Source: Mya arenaria (lineage: Eukaryota; Mollusca; Bivalvia; Myida; Myidae). From it: 64,000 bases of DNA. The notes below the pieces were generated by a model. That model ran no database searches, was not told the origin of the DNA, and saw only the letters and a list, made by a program, of their open reading frames with translations. Positions 45,345 through 56,500 of this stretch are shown here, in pieces; position 1 is the first letter of the stretch; each line of letters begins with the position of its first letter. The DNA lies in the NCBI RefSeq assembly GCF_026914265.1, contig NC_069136.1, forward strand, positions 738,001 to 802,000. Direction: 5' to 3'. The translations under genes and the position numbers were made by a program.

Positions 45345-48300
45345 ATGGATGCTCCGTCTGGCTGGATTATTTTCGCATGTAGTATTGCGTTTGCAAGCGC
45401 AAGGTATTTATTTTTTCTAAGAAGCTATTATAAATAAATGTAGTATAAAAAGTAAATGGATTTTCTGTATTTCAAAGTTAAAAGGTTTCATCGCACTTTT
45501 CGTTAGCAACCAGTACCTTAATGATAATGGACGTTGTATGAGTTCAGTTACTGTAGTTTTCCACTTCATTTGTCAATATAAAATATATTAATATGTTATC
45601 ATGGTTCATCGCTTGGTTTGTATAACTGGAAGTGTGCGTATAATGCTACTGTGTGATACGGAATGAGAAACACAGTATGCAATACGGAGATTATATCCAA
45701 ATGGGGAAATAAATAGGTATTATTTTGTTGGTTACAGAAACAGGGACAAAACATTTGCCTAATTAATGTCATCGTTTTTTACAAATGAATCCGTACCTTA
45801 TATCTCTGTCATATGTCTCTACATGAAATGCTGCAAGCATTTTTAAAACGACTTAATAACATGACGTAATAACTCATTAAAAGGACTTTCGTATCTCGTT
45901 ATCTCAACAAGATACTAAGTCGTTAAAACGAGATAAAGTTACCAAGGTATGTCACCTCTCTATCCACTCAAGATGTCTTACGTTTTCAGCTTCTTCGAGG
46001 TTCGATACCCAAGTGTGGTCGTGTCTGCCGAAACCGGGGGTAATCTTACCATTGCGGTAATAGCTTTAAAACCTTTACATTATGTTTTATAAATCGTGAT
46101 TAAAACGGCAGTTATTTTCATATCGCCAAAGATATCATCCTACACATCCTAACATTTTAAATGTGTTGACTTATTGATAACGCTTAATGTCGTTTTCATT
46201 TTTATGTGTAACCAATAGATACACACCCCTTTTAAGAATAACATATACTTATATTTTACATAAATGTAAATGATTTATTGTTATTATAATTACAATAGTA
46301 TTAAATGTATGTGATATTGCAGGCGGGTCCTAATGGTGGGAATATTTACATGACCCCAGGGGACAGAGGGACGGTCTTTATCGGACGGACGGACATGCTG
46401 AAACTCTTCCAGGTATACATTGCAGTGTTCTATTTTAGCTCAACTATAAAGGTAGAAATAATGTTCTGCTTGTGTAAATGGCCTGAAGTGCGCTTTACAT
46501 TTAATAGGCCGTGTTAGCATTCTTCACAAATATTAAAGTGTCAAGAGGACCGGAGTACACATTCCACGTTTGTCAGGAATGTGATTTTCAACTTGTCGTC
46601 TAGAAAAGGTGTCTTTCACATGGTATGCACAACATTCAATTTTACAATTTCAATATACCTGTTTCTCGCAGCTCAAACATTTGTGCTTTTCAGATCGTTA
46701 ACAGCCAACCCCCAGTATGGGGCCAAAAAGCACCTTACGGGACCCTGGGTACATTCCTTGGTGGTCAGGCAGTATCTTTGCAGCTCACCGCAATGGTAAC
46801 ATATTCTTTCGTGCGAATTAATACGTCAATAATTGAGCTATTGTTGTTGACACCGACCTATTTAAAAGAGCTACTCTTTTTGCAAGTTTAAATCTCTGTG
46901 TTTTGATGTGTTTGGTCTTGTTTAAATAACGGCCTGGACCGGTTCGAATCCATACCAGATGCATGCTGCCTTAAGTAACGTTCTATCTAAGAAACGGACT
47001 CACTATAGGGATTATACGTGCTTTAAGCTGTCTTTACCACCAGAGGATTTAGAGGGGGGGGGGGGGCGGCACCCGGCGCCCCCCCCCCACTAAATCGCCC
47101 CAACTTTACCTTGTATGTCAATATAGGAACAAAAAATAAAAAATACTCCCATAATGTATCTTTCCTGACTACAAATTGTATGTAACCCCAAATATCCATG
47201 CAAACAATTTTTGCCTTATCCTTTCGATTAAGAGGCAGGGGTGCTTGCCAAAAGGTTGTTAACCTAAGTACGCCCCCTCTGACGTCGATTCCTGGACCCG
47301 CCCCTGTTTACACACGGTCTTAACAATATAATTTTATCTAAGAAAGTCCCGTTTCACAGGACCCGGAAGGGACGAGTCTACACTACGAGAAGATATCCGG
47401 TGCGCTGCCGCCCGGTGTGTTCTTAGATCGCGCGTCCGGCCTGCTGAATGGCACGGCGCCGGATGTGGATGCCACATATGAATTTGGGATCCGCGTCATG
47501 GACGAGCAGGGAAAATACGCCGACCAGACGTTTACCATTGACACCAGAGGCAAGCAGCGTCATATCTGATAACCGCGGGTTTAAAGGCGCACAATATAGG
47601 CTGATGCCATTGTCTCGATGCAAGAGAATGTTCAATTCTTTTAACTCTAATTATCAAAACAAAAACAATCGTATCATTCATGAAAAAAACTATTAGCGAT
47701 ATTTCGGAGCTTTTAAACTTAGAATTATGCAACCATGTAGTTATGAATTAATTAAACAAAACTTGATAAATTGATATTTTGTTTATATACATATATTTAC
47801 ACCTCAACTTCCATTCCTTAAATGAATTGCCTTTCGGCAATTGCGTTCATCAATCGATGAACGCAACATCTTCGGATATGTTCGGATCGTAATTCATTGC
47901 ATAACAATATACATGAAAGCTATTGATCTTGTTATTGGTTGTATTGTGTCTGCAGGTCCCGTAAAATTTAGATCAACATTTTTAAAAGTGTAAGTTTTTT
48001 ATATTTTAAATATAATGGTACCAGAAGTGTTTCAATTTTACGTTTTAAAGTGATTTCAAGTGATTGATCTTTTCCCACTTATTGTAACGTCATTTGAAAA
48101 AAATGTTTCCGGTTATAGTCGGGTCGTTCTATTTACAGAATGGGTAAGAACGGATTACTTAAAGGTTTTCTTAAATGAAATGAAGATTTTTTTAAACAAT
48201 TATTTGAATGAAATGAAAAATGTAAATATAAGGAATGAATTGCGGGATTGATGTCATTATCGGGGATATGAACGCAATTGGGTTGGTCAAAGTACGCGTG

Positions 48301-51300
48301 GAGTCCTTCGGACTCCACACACATTGACCAACCCAATTGCGTTCATACCCCGATAATGACATCAACCGCGCAATTCAATCCTTAAATCAAACGCTTGTTT
48401 TTGTTTTCATTCATGTCCAATAAGTAAAATTAAGGAAATGGCATCAAACTGTATTATGCGCCTTTAATACTATGTAATGTCTGTAAGAGTCAGCCTCAGA
48501 GTGATTTGATTTGTAGAAAGCTGGTCTTGTCGTCGTTATGTTTTAAAAAATGTCGCTTACTAAAATAATTGAGATTAGTTTTATGTTATATGCCATAGCT
48601 TGACACTTTTCTTTCATCCTAGCTCCGGGTTCCGGCATACTATGTTGTCCACAAATCCGTTGTTGAATTCAATTTCGTTGTATTCTGACCAGGGCCTTTT
48701 CAGAATATGAGACAGTTTACAGGTGGGGATAATGTAATGTTGTTGTTTCAGAGCGTGATCAGTGCCGCTCAAGTCCTTGCAAAAATGGAGGCTCGTGCAC
48801 GGACGACATGGGGACCTTCTCGTGCTCGTGCAGGACAGGATATGGCGGCAAAACGTGCACAATATGTGTGTAGATATTATTTTTTGCATTTAATTCATTA
48901 TTTCGTCATCCATCGACACACCATTTGGCAATTTTATGGGTGAGAGCCTATCCTACTAGCAGGCTGTCTGAAGACATAGTCGAAAGTCATCATCATATAA
49001 ACCAGGGATGTGAGATATTATCGAAAAGTCGATAGTTATATTGTGATGCGGAGCAAACGCGATACGTATCGATACGCGTCGATAAAATAACGATAGTTTC
49101 TTGTTATATTCATACTATCTTGCAAATGGAATTTAATAAAAAAAACACACTAGATGTTTGAAATGTGGAGCACACAATAATGTATTACTAACGTATTGTT
49201 TCACCATAGTTTTGGTCGTGAAATTTGCAAAGGCATAAAACGCAAATAATTAAAATCTTAACCATAAGTACGAGTAATTTTCATTTTCAGAATACTCCAT
49301 TTTGCGACTATTATATTGCAAATCAGCGATCTTCCCAGACCACACTCGTGTTGTCAAACATGAAAATTACCAAAATAACAATTTAGTTTATAACTTATTC
49401 ATAAGTTCACTGTTCTTGTTTTCAAACACAAATTCGGAATACACGATGGAATTATCTCGATGTTACCACAGTCCAAATTGAAGTTTTTTCAAACACGTTC
49501 ATGGCCACATAATTTTTGAATGGAAACATCATTTCGTTACTAAATTACTACTTGTATACATTTATAACTATCAACACCACCACGCTTTATATGTTGATGC
49601 AGCCTGCGCTAGCGAGAGTGTCGGTGTAGCCAACAACCTGAAGACAATCCCGGATGCGCAGATGGCCGGACACTACTCGTTCGGTGGAAGTGACCACAAG
49701 GCGTACGAGGGTCGGCTCAACAGTCCTACCGGGTGGATCGGCGAGAATACAAACTCTTGGTTTCAGGTCAGTAATAATTTGATTAAAGCCGTTAACTAAT
49801 ACCGTAACTTGTATTTTATTGCTTCAAACAGGCCAATCAGTGACATATATTTCTTTCTTCTTTTTATGATTAATATACGTGATTGAGTCGCCGTCGCTCC
49901 ATGGAATAAATCCGCTTAAATTGTAACTATTTGTCGAAATTAGAAACAATACGTCCTAGACAATATTAAACCAGGATCAAGCCCCATCAAGGGTATTTCC
50001 CAGTGGCATGGTTTGTGACGTCACATTTGTGACACAAATACATATTTCTTTCTCCGATATCAAAAACAACACTTTCATATTTTTATATTAACAATGCCTC
50101 AAATATAACTATTGTATACCCTGTGGATATAAAATGATCTCATGAGCTTGCATTTGATATGTAAACACTGTTTGATGACAGTGTGCTCTTCTTTTGTACT
50201 GAACAGATTTTTGCTTTCGGTAATAACAATCAACTGTCCATGTAAACAGAGTATTTATTAACACATTTTGAAAAAAAAAATGCAATGCACAACATATATC
50301 TGAATAACAGCGTAGTGTACTAATCATCCTGAGACGGCGCTCTGTTTCGATAGATGGATACTATGATTAAGAGTTTATCGCGGTTTTTCTTTTTGAATCA
50401 GGCCGCGTTTTACTTACAAACGTGACGTCACAAACCACGTGGACTTGGACTGTTTTAAATCCAAAAATGCCATATAAAACCTTTAAGGCAATAAGCCGAT
50501 TGTCAAAATTATTTGTAATGAAGTGCATCTACATTTGACTTAAACAATAACAGTTGAATCAGTTGCCTGATGTGTCATTGGTCATAATTTCAACGTTGCA
50601 TCGTTCTACAACAGACCATCAAGTTGAAATGTTGGCGAATGATTGCATCATTAAAATATAAACACATCTAAAATTGTTCACACGTTTAGATTCCGAAAAT
50701 AGCATAGTCTGTTATAGGCTCAGAAATACTTTCATAGCTTTTCTGTCAAAAACGTTATTAAAATATTAACGTCACTTATTGGCTTGTATATATCGGTTGT
50801 AACCCGTGGTGATCCACGTGAGAACCCCTTTAGGTCACGTGATTCCTCACCCTGCACCTGATATATCAGCTGGCTTGTATATATCGGTTGTAACCCGTGG
50901 TGACTCATGTGAGAACCCCTTTAGGCCAAGTGATTCCTCACCCTGCACTTGCAATCTTTTGGAGGCCTATAGGCAGTTCGCGGTTCATAATACGTTGATC
51001 TATCTGCAGGTTGACCTCGGCAACCCCCGGAAGGTGTACGCAGTTGCCACCCAGGGCTACTCGGCCACATTCAACCTACTGACGTTCCAACTCCAGTGTA
51101 GCCTCAACGGAAACACATTCTCTGACGTTAACGGCCTTAACGGAACCGCTGCGGTAACGTTCTCCTCAAACTATTTTTTATTAAAGATCATGATTTGTAA
51201 TGGCCCTGTCTTACACAGTGTCATATTTAAGAAAAAATAAAGTACGGACGGGTTCTACATGTCAACATAAGCATCTAAATGGACATATGAAAAAAGAAAA

Positions 51301-52638
51301 ATAACGACCTAAAATGCTACGGTACCCATTAAAAAACATTAATTAGGTATAAAAATGACGACAAACGACATGTAGATGTCGGAAACAGGCTTTATACATG
51401 AGATTTGTACAGATTATGCCCAGTAATGAGATATTGGGGAGAATAAACACATAAGAAGGATATTGTGTGAAGAATGTTGCTGTTCCAGATACAGTAGTCC
51501 TTTGCGATCACTAAGTCACGAATGTCTTGAATAATTTGAATGAAAGTCTCGGATATCGGTAATGTTGTGAATATTATGAGTGGTACGTATGCAGCAAAGT
51601 CCTTGATTGGTGTGAATGTCGTGAGTTGTATGAATGTAGCAAAGTCCTTGATTGGTGTGAATGTCGTGAGTTGTATGAATGTAGCAAAGTCCTTGATTGG
51701 TGTGAATGTCGTGAGTTGTATGAATCCAACAAAGTCCTTGATTGCTGTGAATGTCGTGAGTTGTATGTATGTAGCTAATACCTTGATTGCTGTGAATGTC
51801 GTGAGTTGTATGAATGTAGCAAAGCCCTTGATTGCTGTGAATGTCGTGAGTTGTATGAATGTAGCAAAGTCCTTGATTGCTGTGAATGTCGTGAGTTGTA
51901 TGAATGTAGCAAAGTCCTTGATTGCTGTGAGTGTCGTGAGTTGTATGTATGTAGCAAAGCCCTTGATTGGTGTGAATGTCGTGAGTTGTATGAATGTAGC
52001 AAAGCCCTTGTTTGGTGTGAATGTCGTGAGTTGTATGAATGTAGCAAACCGTCTTGAATGTTGTGAATGTCGTGAGTTGTATGAATGTAGCAAAGCCCTT
52101 GATTGCTGTGAATGTCGTGAGTTGTATGAATGTAGCAAACCGTCTTGAATGTTGTGAATGTCGTGAGTTGTATGAATGTAGCAAAGCCCTTGATTGGTGT
52201 GAATGTCGTGAGTTGTATGAATGTAGCAAAACGTCTTGAATGTTGCGTTTGTCGTAAATACTGTGAAAGTTTCAAATGATAGTTTTAAGTCGTTTATAAC
52301 TTTATTAGCTAATGTCGTTTATACCTATATTTTACCATTCGAATTTCGTATGTTCGGGCTAGAGGAACATGTCAACTTCTAACAATGTATCGAAACAGGC
52401 CTTAGACCTACAAACGGGGTGTGGCTTTATGCACGTTACGTTTTGTACGGAACGGTGTCCAGAATCATGTTCTTTATCTTTTTAGGTATTTGACGGCAGC
52501 GGAACCTCGTTCAATACAGTAACGAAACAGACGCTTCCGGTTCCAGACCTGTGTCGCTACATCCGGTTTGTGCCAAAAACGTGGACCAACTCTCATCCGG
52601 GCTTCCGAGTGGAAATTTACGCGTGTGAAGACTTCTAA
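45345..52638 (+). CDS. Gene D: secreted He_PIG/cadherin-like - EGF - discoidin protein, 9 exons
   Basis: Exons: 45345-45403, 45990-46056, 46323-46412, 46694-46795, 47360-47549, 48752-48865, 49603-49766, 51010-51153, 52486-52638; 1083 nt, 360 aa. Phases 2,0,0,0,1,1,0,0, as gene A. Signal peptide MDAPSGWIIFACSIAFASA. Modules: FFEVRYPSVVVSAETGG, GTVFIGRTDML, PPVWGQKAPYGTLGTFLGG; then LPPGVFLDRASGLLNG and DATYEFGIRVMDEQGKYAD; EGF CRSSPCKNGGSC ... CSCRTGYGGKTC; F5/8C from CASESVGVANN through GWIGENTNSWFQVDLG to GFRVEIYAC, ending EDF. Intron 5 uses a GC donor (47550), supported by the exon being 190 nt in all three paralogues. AATAAA at 52888-52893 is a likely polyadenylation signal. Gene D is closer to A than to C in the discoidin exons. 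Confidence 0.87.
45404..45989. other. Gene D intron 1
   Basis: AT-rich. 45885-45945 carries the TATCTCGTT/AACGACTTAG dispersed-repeat theme in inverted arrangement (TATCTCGTTATCTCAACAAG, then TAAGTCGTTAAAACGAG). Confidence 0.5.
46796..47359. other. Gene D intron 4, with a G-tract/C-tract palindrome
   Basis: At 47046-47095 a run of 14 G followed by CGGCACCCGGCG and a run of 10 C is flanked by TTTAG and CTAAA, so it folds on itself. The region to 47310 (ending GACCCGCCCCTG) looks like a decayed dispersed element. GGTTCGAATCC at 46940 is B-box-like but has no partner. Confidence 0.5.
47550..47555 (+). promoter_or_regulatory. Non-canonical GC splice donor in gene D
   Basis: The exon ends ACCAGAG and the intron begins GCAAGC. 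Cutting here gives a 190-nt exon ending in phase 1, the same as exon 5 of genes A and C (both with GT donors), and joins TRG to the EGF exon. Confidence 0.85.
47812..47905. repeat. Short inverted repeat around ATCAATCGATGA
   Basis: TTGCGTTCAT and ATGAACGCAA flank CAATCG, and TGAATTGC/GTAATTCATTGC lie further out. It shares TTGCGTTCAT and TGAATTGC with the palindrome at 48230, so both may be parts of one element family. Confidence 0.55.
48230..48384. repeat. Large palindrome, arms about 75 bp
   Basis: AAGGAATGAATTGCGGGATT through ATGAACGCAATTGGGTTGGT and CGTGGAGTCC is mirrored, after a TTCG loop, by GGACTCCAC through ACCAACCCAATTGCGTTCAT to CAATTCAATCCTT. One arm carries a few extra bases. 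Probably a foldback element in gene D intron 5. Confidence 0.88.
48866..49602. other. Gene D intron 6
   Basis: No gene. 49025-49095 is full of ATCGATA-type words (GCGATACGTATCGATACGCG) near TATTATCGAAAAGTCGATAG, perhaps the end of an old transposon. Confidence 0.45.
50003..50444. mobile_element. MITE-like element, about 440 bp, in gene D intron 7
   Basis: The left end GTGGCATGGTTTGTGACGTC and the right end GACGTCACAAACCACGTGG are near-complementary; TIRs are about 28 bp with a TGACGTCA core. No coding content. Confidence 0.7.
50781..50951. repeat. Two-copy tandem duplication, 91 bp
   Basis: GGCTTGTATATATCGGTTGT through CCTCACCCTGCAC occurs at 50781 and again at 50872, about 90% identical, in gene D intron 7 close to the acceptor of exon 51010. 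Confidence 0.9.
51585..52245. repeat. 45-bp minisatellite in gene D intron 8
   Basis: The unit is GTAGCAAAGTCCTTGATTGG, TGTGAATGTCGTGAGTTGTA, TGAAT, about 15 copies. A late variant (GTAGCAAACCGTCTTGAATG) alternates with the main unit. 45 is a multiple of 3, so open frames up to 248 codons arise on both strands (for example 51392-52138 minus). They are not genes. Confidence 0.96.
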
Positions 52639-53202
52639 GCAGAATTGAGAATGGCACAGCGCAATTATATGCACAATGACGTTTCAGCATTTCTTATACG
52701 TTTAAACCAATGTTCAAATGAATGAGAGTATAATTACGCAAACACGTTCAATTGGATTATCCCCCTTTCTGTCGGTTCTAATCTTAAGTGCTTACATATA
52801 TTATACAAGGGAATAATATACTATCAGATAGCAATCACAAACATCAAATGGTAACACATGGTAAACATGTTTTAATTTCCTGTAATCAATAAACAATCAT
52901 TCAAAGTTGACTGCCTCGTCTCGATTATTGAAAACATTTCTGTTGTTTTATATGCAACAAGTGTCACACCTGGTTAAAATAAAAATGTGGCAAGCTCAAA
53001 TTCAATTGCAGAAACTTACTTCTTTTCTCTGTTTTTATCTGTCACTATTTATTAATTTTTTTTGTCTCAATTCATTTTGAAATAATTACCGTGATTTTCT
53101 AATGTCTAGTAACCCAATGATTATAATGCTGGTATCATTTGATGGAGTATTATTGTAAGAAAAAAGGATGGCCGATAAAGTATTATAAACTTTCGAAATT
53201 TC
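52639..53202. other. 3' flank of gene D
   Basis: Contains AATAAA at 52888-52893, about 250 bp after the stop, the best polyadenylation candidate. No other gene seen. Confidence 0.5.
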
Positions 53203-53255
53203 GCAGCAGCAGCAACAGCAGAAGCAGCTTCTTCATCATCAGCAGAAGCAGCAGA
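53203..53255. repeat. Imperfect (AGC)n microsatellite
   Basis: CAGCAGCAGCAACAGCAGAA then CATCATCAGCAGAAGCAGCA. Confidence 0.9.
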
Positions 53256-53574
53256 GTATCAAAAATGTTCAATCGGTCATTGATCATTATCACTTTGCCG
53301 GTAATTCGGCGAGAGAAGTTTATGGGAAAATGAACAACGCTTTTTATACATAAGAAAAGTTCTTTACTATAAAAATAATTGAGTTGTTATCTCTTTTAAA
53401 CGATGTAATATCACTTCACCTCGTTTAAACGACGTAGTATCACTTTATCAAGTCATGCATATCTCATAACGATTTATTATTATGATCTGTTTTAAACGAT
53501 TTATTATCAGATACTCTGGTTATAACGAGTTAGAAAGCATAACAAAACATATAAGAGTTATTGCAGTTCGTAAT
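53256..53574. other. Flank of the terminal array
   Basis: 53396-53535 repeats TTTAAACGAnnTA(G/A)TATCA several times, related to the ACGACTTAGTATC theme at 33.1 and 45.9 kb. No gene. Confidence 0.5.
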
Positions 53575-56500
53575 ATTTGACACATAATCAAACTAGGATG
53601 AAGGGAGGCTGTGTACCTCAATTATTTGACACATAATCAAACAAGGATACAGGAGGGGGGCTGTGTACCTCAATTATTTGACACATAATCAAACAGGGAT
53701 ACAGGAGGGGGGCTGTGTACCTCAATTATTTGACACATAATCAAACAGGGATACAGGAGGGGGGCTGTGTACCTCAATTATTTGACACATAAATATAACT
53801 TGGATACAGGGGAGGGGGGTTGTGTACCTCAATTATTTGACACATAAACGTAACTGGGAAACGGGGGGGGGGTTATGTACCTCAATTATTTGACACATAA
53901 ATATAACTGGGATACAGGGGAGGGGGGCTGTTTACCTCAATTATTTGACACATAAATATAACTAGGATACAGGGGAGGGGGGCTGTGTACCTTAATTATT
54001 CGACATATAAATGTACCTGGGATACAGGGGGGGGGGGGGGAGGTTGTGTACCTCAATTATTCGACATATAAATGTACCTGGGATACAGGGGGGGGGGAGG
54101 TTGTGTACCTCAATTATTTGACACATAAATGTAACTGGGATACAGGGGAGGAGGTTGTGTACCTCAATTATTTGACATATAACTATAACTTGGATACAGG
54201 GGAGGGGGAGGTTGTGTACCTCAATTATTTGACATATAAATGTACCTGGGATACAGGGGAGGAGGAGGTTGTGTACCTCAATTATTCGACATATAAATGT
54301 ACCTGGGATACAGGGGAGGGGGAGGTTGTGTACCTCAATTATTCGACATATAAATGTACCTGGGATACAGGGGAGGAGGTTGTGTACCTCAATTATTTGA
54401 CATATAAATGTACCTGGGATACAGGGGGGAGGGAGGTTGTGTACCTCAATTATTTGACACATAAATGTACCTGGGATACAGGGGAGGGGGTTGTGTACCT
54501 CAATTATTTGACATATAAATGTACCTGGGATACAGGGGAGGGGGGCTGTGTACCTCAATTATTCGACATATAAATGTACCTGGGATACAGGGGAGGAGGT
54601 TGTGTACCTCAATTATTTGACACATATATGTACCTGGGATACAGGGGGGGGGGGAGGTTGTGTACCTCAATTATTTGACACATAAATGTACCTGGGATAC
54701 AGGGGGGAGGAGGTTGTGTACCTCAATTATTTGACATATAAATGTACCTGGGATACAGGGGGGCGGGAGGTTGTGTACCTCAATTATTTGACACATAAAT
54801 GTACCTGGGATACAGGGGAGGAGGTTGTGTACCTCAATTATTTGACACATAAATGTAACTGGGATACAGGGGAGGAGGTTGTGTACCTCAATTATTTGAC
54901 ATATAAATGTAACTGGGATACAGGGGGGGGGAGGTTGTGTACCTCAATTATTTGACATATAAATGTAACTGGGATACAGGGGGGGGGGGAGGTTGTGTAC
55001 CTCAATTATTTGACATATAAATGTAACTGGGATACAGGGGGGGGGGGAGGTTGTGTACCTCAATTATTTGACATATAAATGTTCCTGGGATACAGGGGGG
55101 GGGAGGATGTGAACCTCAATTATTTGACATATAAATGTACCTGGGATACAGGGGGGGGAGGTTGTGTACCTCAATTATTTGACATATAAATGTAACTGGG
55201 ATACAGGGGAGGAGGTTGTGTACCTCAATTATTTGACACATAAATGTAACTGGGATACAGGGGAGGAGGTTGTGTACCTCAATTATTTGACACATAAATG
55301 TACCTGGGATACAGGGGGGGGGGAGGTTGTGAACCTTAATTATTTGACATATAAATGTAACTGGGATACAAGGGGGCTGTGTACCTCAATTATTTGACAC
55401 ATAAATGTAACTGGGATACAGGGGAGGAGGTTGTGTACCTCAATTATTTGACACATAAATGTACCTGGGATACAGGGGAGGGGGAGGTTGTGTACCTCAA
55501 TTATTTGACATATAAATGTACCTGGGATACAGGGGGGGGGAGGTTGTGTACCTCAATTATTTGACACATAAATGTACCTGGGATACAGGGGGGGGGAGGA
55601 TGTGAACCTCAATTATTTGACATATAAATGTACCTGGGATACAGGGGGGGGAGGTTGTGTACCTCAATTATTTGACATATAAATGTACCTGGGATACAGG
55701 GGGGGGAGGTTGTGTACCTCAATTATTTGACATATAAATGTAACTGGGATACAGGGGAGGAGGTTGTGTACCTCAATTATTTGACACATAAATGTAACTG
55801 GGATACAGGGGAGGAGGTTTTGTACCTCAATTATTTGACACATAAATGTACCTGGGATACAGGGGGGGGGGAGGTTGTGAACCTTAATTATTTGACATAT
55901 AAATGTAACTGGGATACAAGGGGGCTGTGTACCTCAATTATTTGACACATAAATGTAACTGGGATACAGGGGAGGGGGAGGTTGTGTACCTTAATTATTT
56001 GACACATAAATGTAACTGGGATACAGGGGGGAGGAGGTTGTGTACCTCAATTATTTGACATATATATGTACCTGGGATACAGGGGGGGGGGAGGTTGTGT
56101 ACCTCAATTATTTGACACATAAATGTAACTGGGATACAGGGGGGAGGAGGTTGTGTACCTCAATTATTTGACACATAAATGTACCTGGGATACAGGGGAG
56201 GGGGAGGTTGTGTACCTCAATTATTTGACATATAAATGTAACTGGGATACAGGGGGGGAGGTTGTGTACCTCAATTATTCGACATATAAATGTACCTGGG
56301 ATACAGGGGGGGAGGAGGTTGTGTACCTCAATTATTTGACATATAAATGTACCTGGGATACAGGGGAGGGGGAGGTTGTGTACCTCAATTATTTGACATA
56401 TAAATGTAACTGGGATACAGGGGAGGAGGTTGTGTACCTCAATTATTTGACACATAAATGTAACTGGGATACAGTGGGGGGGAGGTTGTGTACCTCAATT

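Noticed and set aside
46930-46960. tRNA gene suggested by GGTTCGAATCC
   Set aside because: No A box or acceptor-stem pairing at the required distance; a lone B-box-like word.
51392-52229. Long open frames (237-248 codons) on both strands
   Set aside because: They fall in the 45-bp minisatellite; a unit divisible by 3 without stops leaves several frames open at once.
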